Assembly (NCBI GenBank): GCA_963848375.1
Contig: CAWKDK010000014.1
Span: 310,001-374,000 of the forward strand
Source of the DNA: JAJPJE01 sp963848375
Lineage (GTDB): Bacteria > Acidobacteriota > Terriglobia > Terriglobales > Acidobacteriaceae
Length of the DNA: 64,000 nucleotides
Direction of reading: 5' to 3'
The position numbers were made by a program, and so were the translations under genes. Of this stretch, positions 47,518 through 56,959 are shown piece after piece; position 1 is the stretch's first letter; the number at the start of each line of letters is the position of its first letter. A model generated the notes under the pieces. It was given only the letters and a program-made list of their open reading frames with translations. It had not been told where the DNA came from and did not search any database.

Positions 47518-48178
47518 AGCCGACTCCGCGGATGGTGTGGATCAAAGGGCGCACCGATTCAGAATCCACTTTACTGCGGAGACGATAAATGTGCACGTCT
47601 ACCACATTCGTTTGCGGATCGATCCTCATCCGCCAGACGTGGTCGAGAATCATGGTGCGAGTCACCACACGGCCGGCGTTCCGGCAGAGATACTCGAGCA
47701 AAGAGAACTCCTGTGGCGTGAGTTGGAGAATTCGGTCGCCACGGCGAGCGTCACGGCGGATGAGATCCAGTTGCAGATCGCCGACCATAAGTTTGGTGGT
47801 GGAGTCAGTCTGGGGCGGAGCGGCACGCCGCAAGAGGTTTCGCAAGCGCGCGAGCAACTCGGCGAGTGCGAAAGGCTTGGTGAGATAGTCGTCGCCGCCC
47901 TGCTCCAATCCACGAACGCGTTCATCGACGGAGCGACGCGCGGAAAGGATGAGAACCGGAGCGCTAATGCCCTGGGCGCGGCAGCGGGCGATCAGGTCGA
48001 GACCGTCCATGTCTGGGAGTCCCAAGTCGATGATGAAGGCGTCGTGCACAGCCTCGAGCGCCATGCCCTCGGCTGCGGCCGCATCGTGAGCGACGTCCAC
48101 CTGGTAGCCCGCTTCCAACAGCGCGCGCTTTAGAAACTGCTGGATACCGCTATCGTCTTCCACTACCAGTAGTCGCAC
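47498..48178 (-). CDS. OmpR/PhoB-family response regulator
   Basis: A 226-residue regulator: receiver domain with acidic pocket EDD (7-9), phospho-acceptor D51 in FIIDLGLPDMDG, and Lys in YLTKPFAL; C-terminal winged helix with LTPQEFSLLEYLCRNAGRVV and VDVHIYRLRSKVD. The start is GTG 48178 with GAGGAG about five bases upstream; a longer open frame reaches 48220. It lies 58 bases after the aminotransferase gene and overlaps the kinase gene, so the three may form one operon. Confidence 0.94.
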   Translation of the reverse strand: MRLLVVEDDSGIQQFLKRALLEAGYQVDVAHDAAAAEGMALEAVHDAFIIDLGLPDMDGLDLIARCRAQGISAPVLILSARRSVDERVRGLEQGGDDYLTKPFALAELLARLRNLLRRAAPPQTDSTTKLMVGDLQLDLIRRDARRGDRILQLTPQEFSLLEYLCRNAGRVVTRTMILDHVWRMRIDPQTNVVDVHIYRLRSKVDSESVRPLIHTIRGVGYVLKDS

Positions 48179-48236
48179 GTTTCTCCTCGCAACTCGACCG
48201 TCAACGACGAAGCTGCACACATTACGTCAGCAGACA

Positions 48237-49610
48237 TCAGAAGGTCAGGACTCGGCGAGCCATGCCCAGCGGCTCGCTCCAGAACGCTGCGGACGAATGT
48301 GCGCGCTCCACGACATCGTCGATAGCGGACACAAATCGCTCCAACTGCTCGTGGCTGACAACCAAGGGCGGAGCGACTTTGAGCACCATGAAATTGTTCC
48401 CGCAAATTTGGGTAAGGATATTGTGATCCCGGAAGAGTCGCATGACCAGCACCTGCCCAAACATTCCTGGGTGAATTCGCTGGAAGGCCTCGAAGGGCAC
48501 ACGCAGGCTTAGTTTCTTGGGAGTCCTGAACTCGATGCCGCAAAGCAGTCCAGCGCCAACCACGCGCTCCACCATATCAAAGCGGGAGAGTTGTTCCGTC
48601 AGGCGCGCCCGCAGATATTCGCCCAGTTCTGCGGCGCGGTCACCGAGCTTCTCGTTCCGCAAGACTTCCAGCGTAGCGAGCCCCGCGCGCATCGCCAGTC
48701 CATTCTCACTGAAGGTGGAAGTGTGGACGATGGCACGTTTCACCGAACTGTAAACCGAGTCATAGATTTGCTGTTTCATCAGTACAGCACCGCAGGGAAT
48801 GACGCCGCCGCTGAGAGCTTTGGCCAAAATCACGATGTCCGCTTGCACGTTGAACTGATGAGCCGCAAGGAAGGTCCCGGTACGATACATCCCGGTTTGC
48901 ACTTCATCGAGGACCAGGAGAGTTCCGTAGCGCTGGCATAGGCGCTGTGCTTCCGAGAGGTACTCGGGAGAGGGAACACGAATGCCTCCCTCAGCTTGGA
49001 TCGGTTCCACGATGAACGCGGCAAATTCGCGCATGGCCAATTTCGCGGCCAGCTTCTCGATGTCGTCGAAGGGAACAGCTTCGGTATTCTGCAGCAGTGG
49101 CCCGAAACCATCGCTCCAGAATGTATTGTCCATGAGCGAGAGTGCCCCGCAAGTCAGTCCGTGGAAGGCGCCCTCGGCGTACAGGAGACCATTGCGTTTG
49201 GTATGCGCGCGCGAAAACTTGATGGCGGCTTCCACGCCCTCACTGCCCGAACTGCAGAAAAATACTTTCTTTAGATCGCCGCCAGCCAGGCGACAAAGCT
49301 CCGACGCAAGTTCGCCGGCAAGTTCAGGGACATGGCTCTGCAGCATGGCGGGGCCGGAGCGGTCCAGTTCGTCTTTCAGCGCAGACAAAATCGCAAGGTG
49401 ATTGTGCCCGGTGTTGTGAACGCAGTAGCCGGAGAGGAAATCGAGGATATGTGTGCCTTCCGACGTGATTAGCTCGACGCCCGAGCAGCGCCCGTAACGC
49501 ACATTCATCTGGAGAACATCCAGCAGCTTTACCCACTGCGGATTGACGTACTCACCGTAGAGCGCGAGAGAATTTTCTGTGATCGCTGAGAGCGCCAATA
49601 GCTTCCCCAA
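48237..49610 (-). CDS. Class III PLP-dependent aminotransferase
   Basis: A 457-residue fold-type I aminotransferase of the ornithine/acetylornithine/putrescine group. Seen: FFCSSGSEGVEAAIKFSRAH, GAFHGLTCGALSL, VEPIQAEGGIRVPSPEYL, LLVLDEVQTGMYRTG and the PLP Lys in ILAKALSGGVIPCGAV. The substrate is uncertain; the long N-terminus and FRTPKKLSLRVPFEAFQ region differ from plain ArgD. The start is weak: TTG 49610 or TTG 49598, neither with a good ribosome-binding site. It lies upstream of the two-component genes. Confidence 0.83.
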   Translation of the reverse strand: MGKLLALSAITENSLALYGEYVNPQWVKLLDVLQMNVRYGRCSGVELITSEGTHILDFLSGYCVHNTGHNHLAILSALKDELDRSGPAMLQSHVPELAGELASELCRLAGGDLKKVFFCSSGSEGVEAAIKFSRAHTKRNGLLYAEGAFHGLTCGALSLMDNTFWSDGFGPLLQNTEAVPFDDIEKLAAKLAMREFAAFIVEPIQAEGGIRVPSPEYLSEAQRLCQRYGTLLVLDEVQTGMYRTGTFLAAHQFNVQADIVILAKALSGGVIPCGAVLMKQQIYDSVYSSVKRAIVHTSTFSENGLAMRAGLATLEVLRNEKLGDRAAELGEYLRARLTEQLSRFDMVERVVGAGLLCGIEFRTPKKLSLRVPFEAFQRIHPGMFGQVLVMRLFRDHNILTQICGNNFMVLKVAPPLVVSHEQLERFVSAIDDVVERAHSSAAFWSEPLGMARRVLTF

Positions 49611-49835
49611 TTTGTTCAGGAATTTCGAATTATGTTGAGGTTACGGACGGAAGATGAAAGGGCGCTGTTCTCAACGTGACGAAACGTTCATCCACGGGTT
49701 TTGCTGCCAAAATGGAACTCTGCCTTCCAGAAGGATCGCCGCACGCTCAGGAACTGTGGCTCGCGAATAGTAAACGCAGTTCTGGTTGAGAAGTTCCGTG
49801 TTTGAAGCGGTTGGGCTCCTGTGGGACACTAATCC

Positions 49836-50876
49836 ATGCCAAAAAAGAGGGAGTCGGATGAGGGCGAGCAGAAGAGCGTAAGCCTGAAGTCGTTAGCGGC
49901 GCACCTGCAACTCTCTCCCGCCACCATTTCGCTGGTCATCAATAAGTCTCCACGGGCGCAGTCGATTCCGAAGACAACGCAGGATCGGATTTTCGAAGCC
50001 GCGCGCAAACTCAACTACAAGCCGAATTTCTTCGCGCGATCGCTGCGCAGTAAGAAGACATTCACAGTGGGAGTCCTGGTACCGGAAGCGCGCGAGGGCT
50101 ACTCCACCATGGTGATTCGCGGCATTGAGAACTACCTCCTCGATGCCGGCTATTTTTATTTCATGGCAAGCCATCACCGGCGGCCCGACCTGATTGATCA
50201 ATATCCAAGCATGCTGATGGAGCGCTCCGTGGAAGGCTTCATCATGATCGATACCGTGCTTAACGAGAAGATCGGAGTTCCGGTGGTCACAGTTTCCGGG
50301 CACCAGAAGCTGGATGGCGTGACGAATGTTGTGCTCGATCACCGCCGCGCGGCCGAACTGGCCTTGCGACACCTGGTTGAGCTCGGGCACAAGAATATCG
50401 CTTTCATGAAGGGACAGAGCTTCAGCTCTGATACAGAAGTGCGGTGGGATTCGATCTGCCGCGCCGCGCGCGAGTTGAAAGTGAATATGCCGCCAGAGCT
50501 CTGCGTGGAGTTGCTGGAAGACACGGTTTCGCCGCAGCTGGGAATTCCAGTGGTCGATCAACTGCTGAAGCGTGGGCATCCCTTTACGGCGTTATTTGCA
50601 TTCAACGACACGTCGGCGATTGGAGCCATTCATTCTTTGCGTGAAGCAGGATTGCGCGTGCCGGAAGATGTGTCCGTCGTGGGCTTCGATGACATTCCGC
50701 TCGCGGCATTTCAGAATCCGGCGCTGACGACAGTTCGCCAGCCATTGGAAGAGATGGGCGCCGCTGCAGCTCGAGCTTTACTGGATCGCATACAGGGCGC
50801 GACCGAGTTTCCCGCGGAAATCCTGGTGGAACCGGAATTGGCGGTGAGGAAGTCGACGGGGCCGGCGAAAAGCTAG
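49836..50876 (+). CDS. LacI-family transcriptional regulator
   Basis: A 346-residue LacI regulator: N-terminal HTH at about residues 15-36 (VSLKSLAAHLQLSPATISLV) and hinge (KLNYKPNFFARSLRSKKT). A sugar-binding-like core follows, with TVGVLVPEAREGYSTMVIRG, AFNDTSAIGAIHSLREAGLR and VVGFDDIPLAAFQNPALTTV. Likely controls nearby carbohydrate genes (GH38 mannosidase, Tat-exported protein); the ligand is unknown. A GAAGCGGTTG sequence at 49804-49813 before the gene resembles one before the GH38 gene. Confidence 0.93.
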   Translation: MPKKRESDEGEQKSVSLKSLAAHLQLSPATISLVINKSPRAQSIPKTTQDRIFEAARKLNYKPNFFARSLRSKKTFTVGVLVPEAREGYSTMVIRGIENYLLDAGYFYFMASHHRRPDLIDQYPSMLMERSVEGFIMIDTVLNEKIGVPVVTVSGHQKLDGVTNVVLDHRRAAELALRHLVELGHKNIAFMKGQSFSSDTEVRWDSICRAARELKVNMPPELCVELLEDTVSPQLGIPVVDQLLKRGHPFTALFAFNDTSAIGAIHSLREAGLRVPEDVSVVGFDDIPLAAFQNPALTTVRQPLEEMGAAAARALLDRIQGATEFPAEILVEPELAVRKSTGPAKS

Positions 50877-50974
50877 CTAGTGGTCAGTAGTCAGGTCAGA
50901 TTGCGGCAGTCAGAGCGCCTTGCGACCGCGATTCCCGACCGTCGGATTCGCGTCTCTGTTTCTTCGCTGTAAGT

Positions 50975-51004
50975 AGCAGGACAGGCGAGATCGTCTGTCC
51001 TGCT
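50975..51004. repeat. Perfect inverted repeat between convergent genes
   Basis: AGCAGGACAG (50975-50984) and CTGTCCTGCT (50995-51004), a 10-bp stem with a 10-base loop. No T-run on either side, so it is not a standard intrinsic terminator. It may still stabilise or end the convergent transcripts. Confidence 0.55.
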
Positions 51005-51019
51005 AACAACCAAGACTAC

Positions 51020-52495
51020 CTACCAACGATTTCCCAATCCCAGCTGAAATGGATTGCCGGCTTGCGCCGCGATCGTAAACCAACTCGTCGCCCCGATGTG
51101 CTTGAACGGCTTGTAGGAGAATCCGAAGCCGGTGTTCAGGAAACTGGTGGAGGCCTGTACTCCCTGTCCATTCACTAACGCTTTGCCGCCCACAGTTTGT
51201 CCCGCACCAAGTTGGTCCTGAGCCTGGCGAATGTCGTCGAGTAGTTCGGTCGCAGTGTTCACGTCGCCGGTGAATCCATCCTGGTCCTTCCTGGCGGAGA
51301 GCTTACGCTGCAGGAGAGCCGCGGCAAGGTGCCCGGTCCCTTCCAGCCAGACCGCATTCGGATCGGGATTGGGAGAGAATGGATCGGATTGCGAGATTAC
51401 GCAGAAGCTGGGATCTCCAGTTTCTACGAGATCCGGACGCATGGGGAATGTGGCGTAGCTCACGCCCCGGAAGCGAACGTTTCCAGTCAGGACGGAGTTG
51501 TATGCCTGCGGTGTATCCGTTACGGACAGGTTCGTTTTCGCCCAGTCAAGCGAGACGGCGAAATTCTTGTCGAGCATCGCGAGGTAGGACCATGTCTGCA
51601 CGTCCTCAGGGATGTTCGACTTGGGATCGGTGCTGAACGAGACGCCATCGTCCCCGGTCCCCGTCCAGAAGAAGCCCCCGGTCGTGTTATACAGCGCTTT
51701 TACGAACGTGAGCGCATGTTGAGCGGCGGCGGTCCAGACCGCACTTCCGGTTAAGCGAGCCAGCATGTTGAAGAACGCGAAACAGTCGATGTTGTGCTCG
51801 GTCGACTTATTGGTGAGCAGGTTTGGCGGGAATGCGTTACCGAAACCGAAGTTATAACCACCCGCGCCGCGTGTGTCGAAGAAATTTGCCTGGATGAAGT
51901 TCCCCAGCCCAATTGCGCCGGTTGTGGCTGTTCCGAGATACTTTTTCTGTCCCGTGGCGCGGTACAACTGCGCCAGAGCCATGCCTGTCCAGGCCATATC
52001 GCCAACCGCACTTCCTGTGAAAAAGAAGGGATCGAGTGCAAGTTTGACGAAGGCTCCATTCGCGTCAGCGGAGTTTACAAAGTATGCCTGGCGCACGCGG
52101 CCGTCGGAGAAATTGGGATCATGAGTTTGAGCGTAGAGCAGTCCGTCACCGAGGGTGAGCGCACGCGCAATGTCGTCGCCGCGACCGCGAATCAGGTAAG
52201 CCATGATCGCGAGGGCATTGTCGTAAACAAAAGCACTGGAGATCAGGCCGATCTGGTCGGCGTAGCTCTGCGTCAGCCGAACTGTCGAGCCCGTGGCGTA
52301 CGCGTCCATCATGGCGTCGAGAAAAGAGTAAGAATTATCGAGCGCATTGCGAAATTGATCTCCGTCAATGGGAGATCCGTTGTTCCAGTCCGCCTTGGCG
52401 GTAGCGACGCCAGCCACGGATACGAGCCCGGTGGTGGCTGCCGCTCCCAAACCCACTTGAATCAGTTCGCGCCGTGAGAGCTTATCTGCTGACAT
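51020..52495 (-). CDS. Tat-exported protein, probable alpha/alpha-toroid (glycosidase-like), function unknown
   Basis: A 491-residue protein with a twin-arginine signal, MSADKLSRRELIQVGLGAAA, which decides ATG 52495 (AAGGAG six bases upstream). The body has repeated helical pairs such as YDNALAIMAYLIRGRGDDIA, WTGMALAQLYRATGQKKYLG and WSYLAMLDKNFAVSLDW, and a late WLEGTGHLAAALL. These suggest a six-hairpin (alpha/alpha) barrel as in several glycoside hydrolase or lyase families. I cannot name the family. Divergent from the GH38 gene and near a LacI regulator, so a role in polysaccharide handling is inferred. Confidence 0.8.
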   Translation of the reverse strand: MSADKLSRRELIQVGLGAAATTGLVSVAGVATAKADWNNGSPIDGDQFRNALDNSYSFLDAMMDAYATGSTVRLTQSYADQIGLISSAFVYDNALAIMAYLIRGRGDDIARALTLGDGLLYAQTHDPNFSDGRVRQAYFVNSADANGAFVKLALDPFFFTGSAVGDMAWTGMALAQLYRATGQKKYLGTATTGAIGLGNFIQANFFDTRGAGGYNFGFGNAFPPNLLTNKSTEHNIDCFAFFNMLARLTGSAVWTAAAQHALTFVKALYNTTGGFFWTGTGDDGVSFSTDPKSNIPEDVQTWSYLAMLDKNFAVSLDWAKTNLSVTDTPQAYNSVLTGNVRFRGVSYATFPMRPDLVETGDPSFCVISQSDPFSPNPDPNAVWLEGTGHLAAALLQRKLSARKDQDGFTGDVNTATELLDDIRQAQDQLGAGQTVGGKALVNGQGVQASTSFLNTGFGFSYKPFKHIGATSWFTIAAQAGNPFQLGLGNRW

Positions 52496-52601
52496 GAATT
52501 TCTCCTTGGATCGCCGAATCTGGGATTGCCGGAACTGAGCCCAGAAAGCTGGGAGAGAAAACTGGGTCACACTCCTTGGCGGTTTGCAATTCTGCCCTAC
52601 T

Positions 52602-52611
52602 AAAGCGGTTT
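52602..52611. promoter_or_regulatory. Possible LacI-type operator upstream of GH38
   Basis: AAAGCGGTTT, a pseudo-palindrome centred on CG as in many LacI-family operators. GCGGTTTG also occurs at 52579. A related GAAGCGGTTG lies before the LacI gene (49804). Short and imperfect; low certainty. Confidence 0.25.
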
Positions 52612-52740
52612 GTCAACGAAATTCAGCAATAAAGGATTGGGCAATTCCACCGCGGGAACGAAACCGCCCAAATCATGACTCCGAGGTATACACTGGCTAG
52701 CTTTCGATCTTGACACTGTTTGTGTATCGGAGAATTAATC

Positions 52741-55700
52741 GTGCTCTTTCGGGCTTCTCGATTCTGGATCAACGTACTTCTTGTAACTTTTCTTTCCGCT
52801 TTTTGCTTCGCTCAAGCGCCAACTCCCGCACCGGATCCATACAAACCTGTTCTCGACCGACTGGCTTCGCTGACGGTATTGCCAGTGACCGATTGGCGTT
52901 TTCATGCAGACCTGCCGCATCCAGAAGACCCGGCAGTCAGTGACGCTTCATGGACCATGCTGAAGGTCGATGAGAAATGGACGACTGGCTCCCGCGTGCT
53001 GCGACAGACGATCACCATCCCGGAGAAATTCAACGGCTACGCGGTGCAGGGCGGGCGCCTACGGCTCGATCTGAACATTGGAAGCGATGGCCCAGTGGTG
53101 CTCTCTGTGTTCTCAAACGGCTCTCTGGTCTATCACGGCAATGAAGACGAGCAGCAGCCGATTCTGCTGACGGACAGTGCGCAAGCGGGACAGAAGTTTG
53201 TGATCGCGGTTCGCGTAGATGCCGACACCGTGTCGACACGGATCGTTCGCAGCCAGTTGCTACTCGAATCGGGCGCGAATCGGCCTGATCCAGGCCTGCT
53301 GCGTATGCAGATTCTCGCGGCACGACCGCTGATTTCCGCGTATGGCGAGGGCCGGCGCGTACGCGAAGCGCAGCTGAAAGTTGCCGTCGAGGCGATTGAT
53401 CTGTCTGCGCTCGACCATGGCGACCAGGCGGGATTCGACGCTTCGCTGCGTGCGTCGCAGACGAAACTCGAAGTGCTGCGGCCGTGGCTGCAACAGTTCA
53501 CGATTCGCGCGATCGGTAATTCGCATATTGACATGGCGTGGCTGTGGCCGTGGACGGAGACCGTTGAAGTCGTGCGCAACACATTTCAAAGCGTTCTCGA
53601 TCTGATGCGCGAGTATCCGGACTTCAAGTTCACGATGTCGTCGGCACGGACTTATGAGTGGATGGAAGAGAAGTATCCGGCCATGTTCCACGAGATCGAA
53701 CAGCGCGTGAAGGAAGGTCGCTGGGAAGTAGTCGGCGGTATGTGGGTTGAGCCGGATCTGAACATGCCGGCCGGAGAATCGCTCGTTCGTCAGATATTAG
53801 TCGGGAAGCGATATTTCAAGAGCAAGTTCGGCGTGGATATCAAGATTGGGTGGAATCCCGATTCATTCGGCTACAACTGGCAGCTGCCGCAGATCTACAA
53901 AAAGTCGGGGATGGACTACTTCGTAACCCAAAAGCTCATATGGGCGCACGAGTTCACGTATTTCCCCTACAAGATGTTCTGGTGGGAGGCGCCGGACGGC
54001 AGCCGCCTGCTCACGTATTTTCCGCACGACTATGCCGAGGGGATTGAAGGTAGCCACATTGCGGCGGACCTGGCGGAGTGGGCCCCGGCTATCTATGGAC
54101 AGAATACTGAGATCGGACCGGAGACGATGCACCTGTACGGCGTGGGCGATCACGGCGGCGGGCCCACGCGCACGATGCTCGACAATGCGGCACAGTTGAT
54201 GTCTCCCAACGTGGTGTATCCAAAATTTGAGTTTGGAACGGCACAGGGCTTCTTCGACGACCTGCAGAAAAAATTGCCGAGCATGACTGTGCCGACGTGG
54301 AAGGATGAGCTCTACTTCGAATACCACCGTGGTGTTTTTACTACGCAAGCGGAGACGAAGCGGCGAATCCGGCGCAACGAAGAAGCGATGCTGAATGCGG
54401 AAAAGTTTTCGTCGGTGGCTATGCTCTACGGGCGGCCGTATCCGCAGGACGAATTGAACCGGGCGTGGAAGAATCTTCTCTTCGACCACTTCCACGACAT
54501 CATGCCGGGGTCGGGTATCGCGGTGAACTATCTCGAGGCGAAACGAAACCTGGAAGACGTGAACCGAGTTGCAACCGAAACCACCCAGGACGCGCTGGGC
54601 GACATCACGGCGCGCATCAACACGCAAGGGTCGGGCGTGCCCGTGGTCGTCTTCAATTCGCTTTCATGGCCGCAAGCAGAGGTGATTGAGGCTGAGGCTC
54701 AGCTTCCGGCACCGGCGAAGCAGATTGAGCTCGTGGATGCGGCGGGAAAGCCGGCGCAAGCACAACTGCTGTCTGTCGATCCACAAACGCACCGGGCGCG
54801 GTTTTTGCTGTTGGCCAGCACACCGGCGTTTGGATACCAGACGTATTTTGTGCGCGCGGCGACTAAGCCCACCTCGATCTTGCATCCGGTGAAGGCGTCC
54901 GCGGATTCGCTAGAGAATGAATTCATTCGCGTGAAGGTCGATCCGGCCACGGGCTGTATGACGAGCCTGTTCGATAAGCGCTCGAATACTGAAGCGCTTG
55001 CCCCGGCGGAGACCGACTCCGGCGGCCCCAAGGATCGCGTTTGCGGAAACCTGCTACAGGCGTTCGTCGACAAGCCGAAACGTTGGGACGCATGGAATAT
55101 CGACGCCGATTTCGAGAATCAGCGCACCGATCTGATGAAAGCAGACGAAGTGAAGCTGATCGAGAACGGGCCGATGCGGGCGGTGCTGCGGGTGAGGCAG
55201 CACTTCCAGAATTCCAGCTTCATACAGGACATCACCGTGTATGCGGGCGTGCCGCGCGTCGACGTCAACATGCAGGCGGACTGGCACGAGAAGCACATCT
55301 TGCTCAAAGTGGCGTTCCCGCTCAGCGCGCATAGCGAACGGGCGACCTTTGAAATTCCGTACGGCAGCATTCAACGCCCGACGACGCGCAATACTCCGGC
55401 GGAGAAAGCGAAGTTTGAAGTGCCGGCACTGCGCTGGGCTGATCTGTCAGACGCGAAGACCGGCTTCAGCCTGTTGAACAACTGCAAGTACGGATATGAC
55501 GCGAAAGGCAACGTGCTGAGACTATCGCTGCTGCGCTCGCCCGAATGGCCCGATCCCCACGCGGACGAGGGACATCATGCGTTCACATACTCGCTTTATC
55601 CGCATGCGGGAAGCTGGCGCGATGCACAGACGATTCGACGTGGGTACGAGCTGAACTACGGGTTGTCGGCGATGCAGGTGTCTCATCATGAAGGGGCGTT

Positions 55701-55998
55701 GCCGCCGCAGCATTCCTTCCTGCAACTCCGAGCGGACAATGTGGTTCTTACTGCGGTGAAGAATGCCGAGGATAACGACGGCATGGTGCTGCGGTTTTAC
55801 GAGTGGGCGGGCAAGGAGGGCGATGTGACTGTGCAGCTTCCTCCGGGCGCCAAGTCCGCTTCTGAAACCGATTTGATGGAGCGTGCCACCGGCGCACTTG
55901 TAATTCAGAACGGCAGCACTACAATTCACACGAAACCATACGAGATCAAAACGCTGAAGGTGCAGTTTGCGGGAGTTGGTGGTACCGGCGCTAAGTGA
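52741..55998 (+). CDS. Exported GH38 alpha-mannosidase
   Basis: A 1,085-residue glycoside hydrolase family 38 enzyme that removes alpha-linked mannose. GTG 52741 is chosen (GGAG eight bases upstream; it gives the signal peptide WINVLLVTFLSAFCFAQA). After a beta-rich N-terminal domain, the catalytic domain shows zinc residues in GNSHIDMAWLWPW (near residue 260), the nucleophile Asp in WNPDSFGYNWQLP (near 373) and zinc His in DHFHDIMPGSGI (near 582). The GH38 C-terminal beta domains follow. It is complete and monocistronic, with LacI regulation plausible. Confidence 0.95.
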   Translation: MLFRASRFWINVLLVTFLSAFCFAQAPTPAPDPYKPVLDRLASLTVLPVTDWRFHADLPHPEDPAVSDASWTMLKVDEKWTTGSRVLRQTITIPEKFNGYAVQGGRLRLDLNIGSDGPVVLSVFSNGSLVYHGNEDEQQPILLTDSAQAGQKFVIAVRVDADTVSTRIVRSQLLLESGANRPDPGLLRMQILAARPLISAYGEGRRVREAQLKVAVEAIDLSALDHGDQAGFDASLRASQTKLEVLRPWLQQFTIRAIGNSHIDMAWLWPWTETVEVVRNTFQSVLDLMREYPDFKFTMSSARTYEWMEEKYPAMFHEIEQRVKEGRWEVVGGMWVEPDLNMPAGESLVRQILVGKRYFKSKFGVDIKIGWNPDSFGYNWQLPQIYKKSGMDYFVTQKLIWAHEFTYFPYKMFWWEAPDGSRLLTYFPHDYAEGIEGSHIAADLAEWAPAIYGQNTEIGPETMHLYGVGDHGGGPTRTMLDNAAQLMSPNVVYPKFEFGTAQGFFDDLQKKLPSMTVPTWKDELYFEYHRGVFTTQAETKRRIRRNEEAMLNAEKFSSVAMLYGRPYPQDELNRAWKNLLFDHFHDIMPGSGIAVNYLEAKRNLEDVNRVATETTQDALGDITARINTQGSGVPVVVFNSLSWPQAEVIEAEAQLPAPAKQIELVDAAGKPAQAQLLSVDPQTHRARFLLLASTPAFGYQTYFVRAATKPTSILHPVKASADSLENEFIRVKVDPATGCMTSLFDKRSNTEALAPAETDSGGPKDRVCGNLLQAFVDKPKRWDAWNIDADFENQRTDLMKADEVKLIENGPMRAVLRVRQHFQNSSFIQDITVYAGVPRVDVNMQADWHEKHILLKVAFPLSAHSERATFEIPYGSIQRPTTRNTPAEKAKFEVPALRWADLSDAKTGFSLLNNCKYGYDAKGNVLRLSLLRSPEWPDPHADEGHHAFTYSLYPHAGSWRDAQTIRRGYELNYGLSAMQVSHHEGALPPQHSFLQLRADNVVLTAVKNAEDNDGMVLRFYEWAGKEGDVTVQLPPGAKSASETDLMERATGALVIQNGSTTIHTKPYEIKTLKVQFAGVGGTGAK

Positions 55999-56000
55999 GG

Positions 56001-56033
56001 AAAATTAGAAGGGGCGCGGCATCTCGCGCCCCT
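56001..56033. terminator. Hairpin terminator between GH38 and the TPR gene
   Basis: AGGGGCGCG (56010-56018) and CGCGCCCCT (56025-56033), a perfect 9-bp stem with a 6-base loop. On the minus strand TTCTAATTTT follows, so it best serves the convergent TPR gene, and possibly both. Confidence 0.75.
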
Positions 56034-56059
56034 CTCGGAGTTACACCATAAGGCCTGAG

Positions 56060-56830
56060 TCACCTCGCTGGTGTTGGTACCACCTCCGCAAGTCGAACGT
56101 CCTGCCAAATCTTGGCGAAACCTTCGTCCTTATAGACGCTGCCCATGTCGTTGTAGCCCTCCTCCTTAGCCTTCTTCAGGTATGTGAGGCAATGCTCTAT
56201 GTCGCCGCGCTTGGCAAACATCTTGGCAAGCATGAAGTCATAGCGGGCGCGTTCCTCGGGCAGGATCTGACCAAGGACGCCGGACCGGGTGCTTTGGCTG
56301 AAGATCAAAGGATCGAGCTCGACCGCACGGGAGAACTCAGTGGTCGCACGGTCCCACTGCTCTTCGTTGAACCAGGCTGCGCCCAGGTTCACATGGAACG
56401 TGGCTCGAGTCTCGCTCAGTGCAAGAGCCTTCTTGAAGTACTTGATCGCCTTATCGTTCTTTTTCTGAATGAAGGCAATTACACCCAGGTTGTTCACCGC
56501 GTCCGCGAAGTTCGGATCGAGCTTCGAAGCCTTATCGAAATGTCCCTGGGCCGCCTTACGGTTTCCAGCCTGCAACTCGGCCATACCGAGCTTGTTATAA
56601 AGGACGGCATTAGTAGGTTCTTTCCGCAGGGCCGCGCGGTAGTACTGCATGGCCTGGGGGAACTCCTTCTGCTTACGCAGTGAGTCACCCTTGGCTTCCA
56701 TTTCCGATGCCGTCATGATCTCGGAGCCCGTAGTGGCCGCTGGTTGCGTATCCGGCTCAGCTACGGCACAAATCGGAACCAATCCGGTCAGGATCACCGC
56801 TGTCATCATTAGTTCAACTAGTCTTTTCAT
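56060..56830 (-). CDS. Exported TPR-repeat protein
   Basis: A 256-residue protein with a signal peptide (MKRLVELMMTAVILTGLVPI) and four to five TPR units, e.g. AMQYYRAALRKEPTNAVLYN, KLGMAELQAGNRKAAQGHFD, KAIKYFKKALALSETRATFH and AWFNEEQWDRATTEFSRAVE. A short tail follows, YNDMGSVYKDEGFAKIWQDV. ATG 56830 has GGAGG six bases upstream. Likely a periplasmic scaffold with unknown partners. Its 5' leader contains two strong hairpins. Confidence 0.87.
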   Translation of the reverse strand: MKRLVELMMTAVILTGLVPICAVAEPDTQPAATTGSEIMTASEMEAKGDSLRKQKEFPQAMQYYRAALRKEPTNAVLYNKLGMAELQAGNRKAAQGHFDKASKLDPNFADAVNNLGVIAFIQKKNDKAIKYFKKALALSETRATFHVNLGAAWFNEEQWDRATTEFSRAVELDPLIFSQSTRSGVLGQILPEERARYDFMLAKMFAKRGDIEHCLTYLKKAKEEGYNDMGSVYKDEGFAKIWQDVRLAEVVPTPAR

Positions 56831-56856
56831 AATCGACCTCCCTTTTGGGCTGCTTT

Positions 56857-56959
56857 CCATCGGGCTCACTTACTGGCTAACCCGATGGGGGGAGTAGCCT
56901 CCGTACTGGCACAGTTATCGCGCAAATCGGGCGACAGCGGAACGCTATAAGGGCTACTC
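56857..56959 (-). promoter_or_regulatory. Structured 5' leader of the TPR gene
   Basis: Two perfect stems upstream of the TPR start on the minus strand. GAGTAGCC (56959-56952) pairs with GGCTACTC (56899-56892) around 52 bases. CCCGATGG-type arms (56888-56881 with 56864-56857) form an 8-bp hairpin with a 16-base loop ending 27 bases before the ATG. No known riboswitch core is recognised. Confidence 0.5.

Noticed and set aside
56857..56959. c-di-GMP, TPP or cobalamin riboswitch before the TPR gene
   Set aside because: None of the conserved core sequences of these classes is present; only the stems are supported.
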